From Brachionus manjavacas (Eukaryota > Rotifera > Eurotatoria > Ploima > Brachionidae): 64,000 nt of DNA. The DNA is taken from the NCBI GenBank assembly GCA_019054805.1, contig JAHQIY010000002.1, positions 3,596,001 to 3,660,000 of the forward strand, in the 5' to 3' direction. The notes beneath the pieces are model-generated. The model saw only the letters and a list, made by a program, of their open reading frames with translations, did no database searches and was not told the origin of the DNA. Shown here one piece after another: positions 43,920-55,418 of this stretch (positions are counted from its first letter, which is position 1; every line of letters starts with the position of its first letter). A program made the position numbers and the translations under genes.

Positions 43920-44013
43920 ACAAAAATTTTATTAATTCACTGAAGATTTTGCCAAAAAAATACCAAAGTAAAACGATTAGATATTCGTTCTTTAAAACTC
44001 TGTGAAATTCTTT
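43920..44013 (-). pseudogene. Deleted remnant of the tail-anchored protein gene (beside copy C)
   Basis: It matches the 3' end of the 23154-23540 gene and, after a roughly 125-bp internal deletion, a short middle piece (ATTCGTTCTTTAAAACTCTG). Homology stops at about 44013. The membrane segment and the N-terminal half are lost. Confidence 0.7.
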
Positions 44014-45222
44014 GAACTTAACTACTTTTAACGGTAAAAATTCAGTTCCCGTACTTGGACTTTTATTTGGGACTTTTTTACAACTCTGGTACACCTCATG
44101 AATTTATGCTAAATGTAAATGTAAACCCTTAAATATTGAATATAATTCTTTTAAATTTTTTGAAACTTCAGTTAAATCAAATAAATAAATAAAAAGATAA
44201 CTAAATATTCTTCGAAAATTAATTAATACAATTCAATTCTATAATAATTTTTCTTAATTCTCTCAAATAAAATCAGTCATCAAAAGTCTGAGTCAGGTTA
44301 GAGCTCTAAAGCCTATTTTTTTATTTATTAAAACTTTTTTTTTTTAAAACAAACAAGCCATTTGGTAAAGTTTGGTACAGCAGTTTAATCAGCTTACTAA
44401 TAAATATATGACAATTTTTTGTTTTTCGTTTAGATTTAATTTTGAGTTTTTTTGATTAAAAAAAAATGTACAATTATGAATATTTAAATTATTTTTTTTG
44501 GTTTAAAAAATACAAAAAGGGCGAATATGATAACAAAAAATTTCAAGATATTCAAAGTTAAAATACGTCCAGAGGATCTCAATCTTTTTTTCCGTATTTG
44601 AGGGTTTATATATTAAACCATTTTTATATTTGCTCGTCAATTTTATTATTACTTTCAAAGATTTGGTTGCACAAAATTTAATAATAATAATATATAAAAG
44701 CTACATCAAGACTAGCTTGCGGAGGTCACCTATGGTAGCTCCTTGCACATAACACATAGAAAAGTACTGAAAAAAGAAATCCTGTTTAAATTTTTAGGAC
44801 AAAATTAGCGTTAAGATTCTCGATAGAAAAAGCTGTAAGAGAAAAATCTTATTATTTAAATGAAAAATTAAAAGAAAAAAATTTATTGCATCATGTTAAT
44901 ACAAAATTGCAAATCTTTCACAATAATTTTTTTTTTTTTCAAAATTTGGCAAACATTTTTTGGCATGTTAAATAAAAAAATTGCTTATGATATCAATAAA
45001 TTCGATCTTGATTTAACAATAATTAGAAATAAAATTTTTCATTATGTTATTTTTACAACAATTTCGCTATTTATCGATAAAAATATAAAAATAAATAAAT
45101 AAAATCCATAGCAAGAAGATTTATTTTAAAACATCAAAGAATCTAATTTATCAAAATCGATTTATTTAAATATTTAAAAAAACTTAATAAAAATTTTATG
45201 AAGAAAAAAACTGCCAAGTCTT
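44014..45222. other. Non-coding stretch
   Basis: AT-rich. A possible hAT-like end (ACAACTCTGG at about 44082) and a GC-richer phrase near 44700-44755 are present, but nothing can be assigned. TUBGCP2 ends at 45223 on the minus strand. Confidence 0.4.
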
Positions 45223-48200
45223 TTAGCTTTGATACATCATTGACTTAGATAATCGTAATTTTTCGATTTGATTTCTATAATGATCATTAAAATCTAATCT
45301 GTACAGGACATTTCCAATTTTAGTTTCACCGAGACCATTACTCATATCATTGATAATTTTAGCCAGTAAATCCAACAAAAATTTTGAAAATTTTTCATCA
45401 TAATTTTTAATGCTTGTGGCAAAAGCTTCATCACTTACCATCTTATTCAAATCGTCACTTATTTCTTGAAGAATTTTTTTGCGTCTCTCTTGACTCTCTT
45501 TTAAAGTCATGGACTTCCATTCCATTTGCGATGTTTCTTCTTTTTCCTTGATGTTCTTGGTTACTCCTTGGACAAATACCGAAAACATAATACACTCGGA
45601 TAGAATTTTTTGTATAAGCAAAAATGAATCATTAGTAATAATGCAATCTCTGAGACAAGTATCTAAAAATTTCGCATGATGCTCAATCACATTATCAATA
45701 TTGGCCACTTCTCTCAAATTGCTTTCAAATGTGTTCCAACTTGATTCAATGACTTCAAAAGTCATGTAATTGAGAAAATTTTGGACAAAATTTAACATTC
45801 GTTGCCTTAGAGCACATGCCAATGAGTAATACGGGTAACTACGACCAAGACACATTTCTCCTGATTTCGTGCATAGCCAAACCCTTCAAGTATAACATAT
45901 AAAAAAAATCAATTTGCATTTTTCTAAATGATTTACGTTAATAATTGTCTTTCAACATGTTTCATTAGGAATAGATGACGAAAGAGTATTTGGTATTTAA
46001 ATAAAGTCTAAATATTTAAATATTTAAAGTAAAGAGATTATTTTTTTTAAGATTTTATTTTACTTTTTTGTTTATTATTAGCGAAAGTGGCCATTTAATG
46101 GCATAGTCAAGTACAAACGCATCTAAGCCCTTCAAGTTCTTACTTTTTTCCAAATCTGATTCGATATCAGCTAAAATTAAACAGTTTAAAATAAAATTTT
46201 GAAGTAAGAATCATTTCGTGAAATATTCCTATTTATTGAAGTAAAAATTTATGTCTTAAATCTAGAAATATTAATTTATTTATAAAAATTTTAAATCTTT
46301 TAAATCTGAGGCGAGTTAAAAACGATTCTGGTTACAGCCCTATCTTAATTTGCTTAATAAAAACTCATCTTAAAAATATTCACCTCAACCAAGCTAAAAA
46401 ATAAATTTTTAAAATCTCATATTTTTCATATTGGTGTTAAATTGGTATTGATTCCAGTAATGGTTAATGAAAATGAAATTGCCAACCAACAAGAAAAAAA
46501 TAAGGAAGACCAAAAAATAATTTTTCTTTTTTTTCTTTTTATGGTTCACATTTGATAAAAAAATATCAAAAGAAGTATAAAAAATAGCAAAATAAAAAAA
46601 AAAAATTTCGCTCATATTTATTCAAGTAAAAAAAGATTTTTTTATTCAACGGCGTGTCATTACATTTCAAAATTTCAGAATTTTACAATTCTGATATTTT
46701 CGAATCTTTTATCATTTTAAACAATTAATAATGCTCTATGATAATAAATTGTTTTTTTTTGTTTTCTTACAAAAATGAGTCAACCATTTTCAAAAAGAAG
46801 CATTTTAAAGGGTCCAACTGACCAAACATTAGACGATGTTGATAAAGCTTTGTATGATGAACCAAAATCTCTGTATAAAATTAGAATGCGAGGTAAAGCG
46901 ATCACTTTCCATCTATACAAGTCATTTGAAGACTTAAATGAAATGCTCATAGAAATCAACGGAAGAAGAATTATAAAAAGTTAATGGAATCTAGATATTC
47001 TAACTACCAGTTCAGCTGTAATTAATCATAATGCTAAAAGATTCGAAAATATCAGAATTGTAAAATTCTGAAATTTTGAAATGTAATGACACGCAGTTGA
47101 ATAAAAAAGTCTTTTTTTACTTGAATAAATATGAGCAATAGTTTTTTTTTATTTTGCTATTTTTTATACTTCTTTTGATATTTTTTTATCAAATTTATGA
47201 TTATTGTAACCAAAAAATGGTTTAAAATAAAAAATATTGATAATTTAACTAGATCAGTGGAAAAAAACAAAATCTGTGACTAGAAATTTGATTTATGGTT
47301 GTATTTTTAAATTAAATTAATTCAATTTGGTATAATTTACTATTTTTTAAGTTACAGTTTACAATGGTCCTTTATTTAAATCCAATATTAGAATATTTGA
47401 AATTTAAAAAAACTGCACTGAGTTGCATTGAGAGTAAGTTTAAGGGTCAAAAAATATTTTTATAGCCTATTTTTCTCATGTCTTTGACTCGTAAAAATAT
47501 CAATATAAGTAACTTCGGTATCTATTCAAATTTTGAAGAATTTGTTATTTAATTTAATTTAATGAAATATTTCAGAAAAATTCCAGGTCCAAATCGATCA
47601 AAAAAACTTAAACTTTAGAAAAAAATACGAAAACTATTTAAAACAATTTTTTTATTTGGTAAAAAATATTAGCATGTTGAAAGAAATAAAACTAAAAAAA
47701 TTAAAGTATTAATTTTTATAATTTTGCTCCTTTTCTTTAAATTAAACATTTCAAATAAAAAAGTGATTGACTAGTTGAATATTAAGTCTTTTTCAAATTC
47801 CAAGAAATTTCATAAAAAAATTCAATAAATTTTTTAAATTCTTTTGCTCTCATTAATTAATCTCATCCGGATACCGATGCAATACTGAAGTATCAGTTTG
47901 AAAAATATCAGGTATCAAATTACAAACTTTTATGTTTGAAAAACGACTTAATAATCGCTTTTTTTATCTCAAAATATTTTATTTTAAGAAAAGCATCAAA
48001 AGTACTGAAACCAACGTTTTTGATACTAATGCTTTAACCTAACAGTTAAATGATTTAAAATAAAGTATTCAAAAAATCTGTTTTTAACTCGTAGCTTTCT
48101 AGGAAGTTAAGTAAGTTTGACATCCCTAATCCTTATAAAAAATTGTGCTTTCAATAGTTGACGTACTTCATATAAACTTGACTCTTATCCTTTCTAATTA

Positions 48201-51200
48201 CATTAGAAAAATCAATCAAGTTTTATTTACAATTTGATATTTGTAAAGCTTACAGAATGCGCTATGGAGTATAAAAATTGATTTATTTATACACTTTTAA
48301 AAAAAAAAAACTCATGTCAAAAGTTAGTATTTGATTACATCAGTTCTAATATAAATTCAATTGATACATTAAAAAATAATTTTATAAAATTGTTTTTTCT
48401 TAAAAATCAGTTAATTGCTCAAAAACAATCTAAATTTTACAAGGGTTTTCTTACCATTTTTTTGCGATATTCCTTGAATTTTCATGACCATACTTTTTAA
48501 GTCAGTAAGAAGAAATTTACATCTCAAATCGTCTTTATAAGGATCCGAATTAGCGCTGGTAATTCTCAAAGAAACTTCGAGCAAAGATTCAATTTTGTTC
48601 AATCGAATTTCATTATTAGGTTTATTCAATTCTTCTTCAGATATATCCATGAAATGAACCATAAAATCGCTCTGATCAAGCAAGAAATAATGCTTTAACG
48701 ATCGCAAACGATCGATTAGTCTATGGTCTTTGAGCAATAAATTTAGCAAAATTTTACTAGAAAAATTATAAGCATTTTCTACAATTTGTTTGTAAACCTC
48801 TTCTTTGATTGTAAAATGAATTTCAACAGGCTCAGGTAGATCAAACCGCTTCGATTTATTCACAAATCTTTCTGGTTCTTTTTCGTAATTTACAAGCTCA
48901 TTGGAGTTAACATCTTTGCCGAGTATGGAACCAGTTTCAAAAATTGAATTTAGATATTTTCCTGTTAAAAGTATTTTTTCCGATATAGAGGCGAGAAATT
49001 TCGGAATGTTTTGCGAGTTTATGAAATATTTTTTCTCCCAAAACTTTTCATTAAAATCATCTTTTAGTTTTTCTTTAGTTATGTCCTTGTCTTCACTGAT
49101 CATAAATTCATTATATGGGTCGTTTATTTGTCCCTTAAAAATCCAGTCTTGGAGCATTTCGAAATAAGGCCGCGAGGTTGTTTGAGCCAAATAGAATATT
49201 AATTCTTGCAATTTGGGATCACCTGAATAAGCAAGGACTTTCTCGTACAAAATGTCTATTACTGCACTACCGCAGCAGTCTCCCTTGTTTTTAGAATTAA
49301 TTTTTTTTAAATAATGACAGTAAAATTTACTTTATTAATAACTTTGATAATGGAGGCCAAAATTTCCATAAAACCCATTATAGGATTAACATAGTACCAT
49401 AATTTTTGAAGTGATAGATTTCCTTTTCGCTGCAAATTTTCCAGCTGACATATAAAGACAAAGTGATTTTTGAGTAGTTCTCTGATTGAGGCACAGAGAG
49501 CATGATTGACTAGGCCCCATTTGAACTCGGATTTTTCTTGTACAAAGCGAATAATTAAGGAATAATGTGAGCACACTGGTAAAATTCTTTTGGCTAATTC
49601 ACGCATTGCAGGATCTAGTGATCGTTCAATGTGAAATGTTCGCTCGGCATGTTTATCACCAAGCGATGGAGTTTTGATGAATTTCCCCTCAAAACCCTTT
49701 AAAAAATAAAAAGTGCAAAAAAGTTTGAAAATAAAAACATACACTCATGCAATTTAGGAGATCATCAACAATCATATCCTCTTGAACACTTAGGGTAAGT
49801 TTATTTACTTCGCAGTCTATTTCAAATTTTTCCGGATTCGGATAAAAGTCCCAGGTTAAATTTGGACGCTCATGCATCCAGCTAGGATATTCTGGATAAA
49901 TTTGAAGTTTAGTTTCTTTACGGCGAATTTTTGATTTCTCGGAAAGTGCTAACTTTGATATTGATGTTAAAGCGGTTGGAGATAAAGCGTAAATTCCACT
50001 AGATGTTCCCTTCAAAACTTTGTCTTTCATCTTTAGAAAATTTTAATTTAATTGTGTTTAATTTGATAGTTTATTTTTGATTTTTTGATTTTATATTTTT
50101 TTAGTAATTTTATAAGAAAAAATGCAAGTTTTTAACCATACTAATTTTTATTATTTTTTTCCTTTTAATACTTGAAGCGCCGATGTTTTGTATTTGATTT
50201 AATAAATAAAATTTATTCAAGGCTTAATTTGAGTAGATAAAGAATAAAAAATTACATTTTCTGTAAATGCTTCTTTCAAACAAAATCCGCATGTTTATTT
50301 TTTGTTTTTTTTAAATGAGTTGGTCTTTGTACTAATTTCTAGAGTCTGAGTCATTATTTTTTAAATTTAGTTTTTCTTATCACTTTTTTAATGGCTAAAT
50401 GGTGGTTCAAGGAAAATTAATTATTTTTATTAATTAAAATTTCCAAAATAATTAACTTTTGATTTTTTTTTAAATAATGCTGATTAATATAAAAAAAAAG
50501 CTTGATGATAACTGTCGCATTGAATAATTCCAAAAATTAATGAAATATTCAGTATAAAAATAAACAAAAAATAAATATTTAAGAAATAATTAAATGTTTA
50601 AATTTGAAAATTTAACATCATTACAATATCATAAATCTTTAAAATAAAGATTAAAGGCTCATTAACTAATCCAAATCAAAATTGAATACTGACTTAATCC
50701 AGACCAATATTGATGTTCGACTTTTTATTTTTTTTTATTTTTAGAAAAATCAAGCCTTCTTTATTTAATCTTCTACTACTATTACCCAATACTCAAAGGT
50801 TCGACCTTTTTACTATTTAAATATTAAACATGCAACATATTATAAATTAAATTCTATGAATGCAACAAATTAGAAAGATGGCTTATGATACAACTACTCG
50901 ATTTAAACCTAAAAATTTAAGATGGTAATTTTTTTTAAAAAAATCCAAGTTAATTGCAAAAGATTGAAAAAATAAAAAATAGGCTAAAAAAATAACTTAT
51001 CTGTCCTTTGAGTACTTTATATATATATAATAAATATAGGTTTTCATAGAAAATATAGCAACTATTAGGACTCAAAAGAACTTTTTACAAATAATTAAAA
51101 ACCTCTGCTAAAGCCGTTGATGAAAGCTTTGAACTACTATTTCCGCTAGAGATTGAATCGGGAACAATTGTGCTTTCGATAGTTGACGTAAAATTTTGCC

Positions 51201-51612
51201 TTGGTTCTAGCAGTTTTTTGATCCCTGGTGTTTCGGATTTTTCAGATAATTCGCTTAAAAAAAATACAAAAGCATCCAAGTCCCGAACATTTTTGCCTTT
51301 TAATTCATTATATTTCTGAGTAAACTCGCTCGGATTTGATGAATTATTCGCCAATTTTGTTAGCGACTCATGCATCGGGTGCTGAAAAAATTATATTTCT
51401 TATTTTTTGATAAAATATTAAAGAAAATATATTACCAAAACAGGATTAAATGGTGTTCGGTCCTTTTCCAAGTACGTCACTATTTTGAGTGCATCATTCT
51501 TTTTTAAACTAAACAATGGTTAAAAATGCACAATTGCTCCAAAATTTTTTTACCCGATAATTTCTGCAAGTTTGTCCACTCGATTGTGAAGCTGAAACTC
51601 ATGACCAGACAT
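45223..51612 (-). CDS. TUBGCP2: Gamma-tubulin complex component 2 (GCP2)
   Basis: GCP2 pairs with GCP3 to form the gamma-tubulin small complex that nucleates microtubules at centrosomes. Nine exons join in frame on the minus strand: 51612-51554, 51508-51436, 51381-51103, 50030-49743, 49696-49331, 49283-48455, 46170-46064, 46007-45937 and 45883-45223, giving 910 aa (human is about 902). Signatures: FTQKYNELKGKNVRDLDAFV (N-terminal), YPSWMHERPNLTWDF, MRELAKRILPVCSHYS and VNHALCASIRELL (GRIP1), YFLLDQSDFMVHFMD, KGLDAFVLDYAIKWPLSLII, YQILFRHLFLMKHVERQL and ALRQRMLNFVQN (GRIP2). Most introns are 45-54 bp, but intron 3 (1072 bp) and intron 6 (2284 bp) are long, and intron 6 contains an inverted-repeat element. 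The ATG lies 166 bp from the divergent MSH6 start. Confidence 0.95.
46551..47193. mobile_element. 643-bp element with about 160-bp inverted terminal arms, inside a TUBGCP2 intron
   Basis: 46551-46715 and 47030-47193 are near-identical reverse complements: TTTGATAAAAAAATATC at the outer ends, CGTGTCATTACATTTC in the middle, CGAATCTTTTA at the inner ends. Each arm has its own small hairpin, CAGAATTTTACAATTCTG. The 315-bp centre carries an open 69-codon frame. I see no certain target duplication. It looks like a non-autonomous or novel DNA transposon. Confidence 0.75.
46775..46984 (+). CDS. Small ORF within the inverted-repeat element (69 aa)
   Basis: A complete ATG-to-TAA frame filling most of the element's centre. 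The protein starts MSQPFSKRSILKGPTDQT and continues with a well-mixed composition (DDVDKALYDEP, then KIRMRGKAITFHLYKS, EIN-GRR at the end). This is less AT-biased than non-coding DNA here. No family is recognised. It could be a transposon accessory gene, a captured host exon, or a chance frame. It is opposite in strand to the host gene. Confidence 0.4.
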   Translation: MSQPFSKRSILKGPTDQTLDDVDKALYDEPKSLYKIRMRGKAITFHLYKSFEDLNEMLIEINGRRIIKS

Positions 51613-51778
51613 TTTTTTTGAAAATTTTTAATTAATTTCAAGTCTTAATTTTATTTTTGAATTTAAAACTTTTTTATGCAAGTTTAGAGAGACTTGCTTA
51701 AAATTAGTCTTTGAAGTCTCTTAGCTTGAAATTGAAAATTCTATTAATGCTTTTTGAATTTAAAAAAAAAACTCAAAA
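51613..51778. promoter_or_regulatory. Divergent promoter between TUBGCP2 and MSH6
   Basis: 166 bp separate the two start codons, so the core promoters and 5' UTRs of both genes must share this space unless transcripts start inside introns. No TATA box is evident. Confidence 0.6.
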
Positions 51779-54700
51779 ATGTCTAATACATTGTTGAATT
51801 ATTTTAAAAAAGGAGACGATTCTAATCGATCACCAGCACCTGTAAAAAAAGAAAAAACATTTAACACACCTAAATTAGAAAAAGAAAATGCCAAACCAAA
51901 GGATGAGTCGGAAAAAATGGACACTGATTTATATGATGATGAAATAATTGTGAGAGCTAAGATAGAGTTAAAAACTGAGGGTAAAGACTCACCCAGGGTT
52001 AAGCGCAAACGCTTAATGATCGCATCAGATTCAGATTCAGAACCTGAATCTAAGCCTAAAACAAAAAAAAAACCTGAATCCTCACCTGAATTCGAGGCAC
52101 AATCAGAGTCAGATTGTGACGATGACAGCTTTATTGTTGATGATGATGAAGACGAACCAAAACCGAAAAAAAAAACCCAATCAACCAAATCGTTTAATTC
52201 ACCTAAAACCCCAAAATCCAGAGCTACAAAGGCTAAACCAGAAACCCCTTCATCTGCAGCAAAACCAAGTTTGAGTAGTTTTGCTGCTTCCACTGAAAAC
52301 GATGGACCTTTAGAGGGAAAATTTAAACACTACAACTATGAATTTCTGCAAGATGACAAAATCAAGTAAGTTAGAAAAAAAAAATTTACTTTTTTTTAAT
52401 TCTTTAATAAGGGACCTGAATGGACGTGCTAAAAATGATCCCAATTACGATCCCAGAACTTTGCTAGTTCCAGAAAGCTTCAAAAAAACAATCACACCAG
52501 TAAGTATTTTAAGAATATTTGTTTGGGAATTTTTTTTGCTAAATTTTGCCAGGGTCTTAGACAATGGTGGGACTTGAAACAACGAAATTTCGATGTGCTC
52601 CTGTTCTTCAAAGTTGGAAAATTTTATGAGTTGTATCACATGGATGCGGTAATTGCTGTTAAAGAGCTTGGATTGACTTTCATGAAAGGAGATTATGCAC
52701 ATTGTGGTTTCCCGGAAGTTGCGTTCAGTCGGTTCGCAGATGCGTTGGTCTCCAAAGGATACAAAGTTGGCCGAGTGGAACAGACCGAAACACCAGATAT
52801 GATGGCTGAACGAGTGAAAAAATTTCGTGGTGATAAAACAGTGCGACGAGAAATTTGTCGCATTACCACGCCAGGAACAAAAACTTTTAATCTTTTGGAT
52901 GGAGAAATAACAAATGCTTTCAGTCAGTATCTTTTCTCTCTAGTAGAAAAAGTGGTCATGAATCAGGAAAAAAAGAGTCGAATTTTCGGAATTTGCTTTG
53001 TGGACACATCATGTGGAAAAATTCATCTAGGTCAATTTGAAGATGACCGAAATTGTTCCAAACTTAGGACCACTTTGGCCCATTATCCACCAGCTCATAT
53101 TATTTATGAGCGTAATAATGTCACTAAAGAAACAAAGAGCATTATAGATTACCAAAATGGCATTAAAGAGCCCGTTAACCATGATAAAGAAATGTACAGT
53201 GCTTCAGCATTGCTTCGAATGCTGACTGAAGATGACTACTTTAAGGAAAAGGGCGAGTTTGAATGGCCCGAACAATTCAAGACACTGCTCAGCGATCACG
53301 ACTCTTTGGGCCTCACTGCTAAATCTGAGTATGAATTAGCCATAAATTCAATGGGTGGTATTGTTTGGTGTCTGAAAAAATGTCTCATAGATCACGAAAT
53401 TTTGTCGATGAAAAATTTCGAAATCTACAATCCAGTTGACAATTTGATTTCGACCGAAACCAAAAAAAAAGACGTAAAAAATACTTTTTCGAAACAAAAG
53501 TATATGGTGCTCGACTCTATTTCACTAACAAATCTGGAAATTTTTGAGAACAATTTTGACCAGACCCAAACGGGAACTTTGTATGAAAGACTAGATTTTT
53601 GTAATACTTTATTTGGCAAAAGATTGCTAAAATATTGGTTAGTTAATCCTCTGTGCGATCCAGAGTCGATAAATGATCGTTTGGACGCCATTGAAGATTT
53701 AAGAGGCATGGAAGATAAACTCGGTTTTGTTGCCGAACAGCTCAAGTCTTTGCCTGATTTAGAAAGACTTATTAGCAAGATTCATCAGCTTGGCAATGTT
53801 GGCAAGAATCACCCTGAGTCTAGGGCCATTATGTACGAAAATGACACTTATAGCAAAAAAAAAGTCGAAGATTTTCTTACTATTTTGACAGGCTTTGGCA
53901 ATGCCTCAAAATTGTTTCATTCAATGAAAGATTTTGTGCCCAAATCGAACCTTCTCAAGACCATTTTGACTATTAATAAGCCTGAAGAGGCCGGAAAAAA
54001 ACTCGGATTTCCTTATTTGGACGAATTGTTAGAAATTTTCAAAACAAGCTTTGATCCCGATGTGGCCAAGAGTACTGGTAAAATAATTCCATCTGAAGGA
54101 GTCAATGAAGACTATGACCAGGCTATTGGTGAAATTAAACAATGTGAGCAAAATCTTGAAAAGTATCTAAAAGAACAGAAAAGAGAGTTTAATTGCTCAG
54201 TGAATTATTTTGGCACCAACAAAAATCGCTACCAATTAGAAATACCTGAGCATAAGTGCAAAAATTTGCCCGACGATTTTGAGTTAACGTCTAGTAAAAA
54301 GGGTTTTAAGCGATATTGGAATTCGAACCTTAAGGAAATGATTTCTAAATTGACAGATGCCGAGGAAAGGAGAGAAAAAGCATTACGTGACACCATGAAA
54401 TGTTTATTTAAAAAATTCGATAAGCATTTCAATGTTTGGAGCCGAGCTGTGCAATGTTTGGCAATATTGGATGTTCTGGTCAGCTTGACCCAGTATGTAA
54501 GAAATTCCGATTCAGACATGTGCCGTCCAGAGATAATAATGCTAGATGAAATTAAAGATAATTTAACTCCTTTCATTGATATCAGAAATGGTCGACATCC
54601 TTGTTTGGGTAAGACAGCTAGTGGTGACTTCATTCCGAATGATTTGGTTATTGGTTGTCAAGATGCAAATAACAATTGGCAAAAAAACGCATTGGTAATT

Positions 54701-55418
54701 GTCACAGGTCCGAACATGGGCGGAAAGTCGACCTTAATGCGTCAAGTTGGTTTGATTGTAATTCTTGCTCAAATGGGATGCTATGTTCCGGCAGAAAGTT
54801 GTCGACTTAGTCCAATAGACAGAATATTCACACGTATTGGTGCGAGTGATAAAATTATGGCTGGTGAGAGCACTTTTTACCTCGAATTAAGTGAAACAGC
54901 TTCAATTTTGCACCATGCCTCGAAGCATTCGCTGGTTCTTATGGACGAGTTGGGTCGTGGCACTGCAACTTTTGATGGCACTGCAATCGCCTACAGTGTG
55001 GTCAAAGAATTAGCACAAAATATAAATTGCAGAACACTTTTTTCTACTCATTATCATCATTTAGTCGAAGAATTCACTGACAAAGATAACGTTAGCATGG
55101 GTCATATGCAATGTATGGTTAATGATGATGACCAAAGTATAACTTTTTTGTATAAATTTGGAGAGGGGGCTTGTCCAAAAAGTCATGGCTTTAATGCAGC
55201 TAGATTAGCGGAAGTTCCTGAAGACATAATTAATCTCGGCTATGTTAAATCAATTGAATTTGAAAATTTTACCAAAAAAATTCAGTTACTAAAGTAATTT
55301 TTTTAAAGATATTTTTTTTATTTTATTTAATTTTTGAATTTTCAGAAAAGTGATGCATTTAAGAAAAAAAAATGAAATTTGTGAAATCACCGAAAAATTC
55401 AAATCCTTAGCACAATAA
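51779..55418 (+). CDS. MSH6: Mismatch repair protein MSH6
   Basis: MSH6 with MSH2 forms MutS-alpha, which recognises base mismatches and small loops in nuclear DNA. Four exons: 51779-52365, 52412-52499, 52553-55293 and 55346-55418, with introns of 46, 53 and 52 bp, giving 1162 aa. The start MSNTLLNYFKK resembles the PCNA-binding PIP box at the N-terminus of MSH6. A charged linker follows, and there is no PWWP domain. The mismatch-binding motif GKFYE (F249, E251) starts the MutS I domain. The ATPase has Walker A GPNMGGKS (944-951), Walker B LVLMDELGRGT (from 1019) and FSTHYHHL. The last short exon (VMHLRKKNEICEITEKF) adds the helical C-terminus. Confidence 0.96.

Noticed and set aside
51799-52293. 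164-codon minus-strand ORF in MSH6 exon 1
   Set aside because: It is antisense to the Ser/Asp/Lys-rich linker and made of Ser/Phe/Leu runs, a typical shadow.
54229-54633. Minus-strand ORFs inside MSH6 and the acyltransferase gene
   Set aside because: They lie opposite strongly supported coding exons and match nothing.
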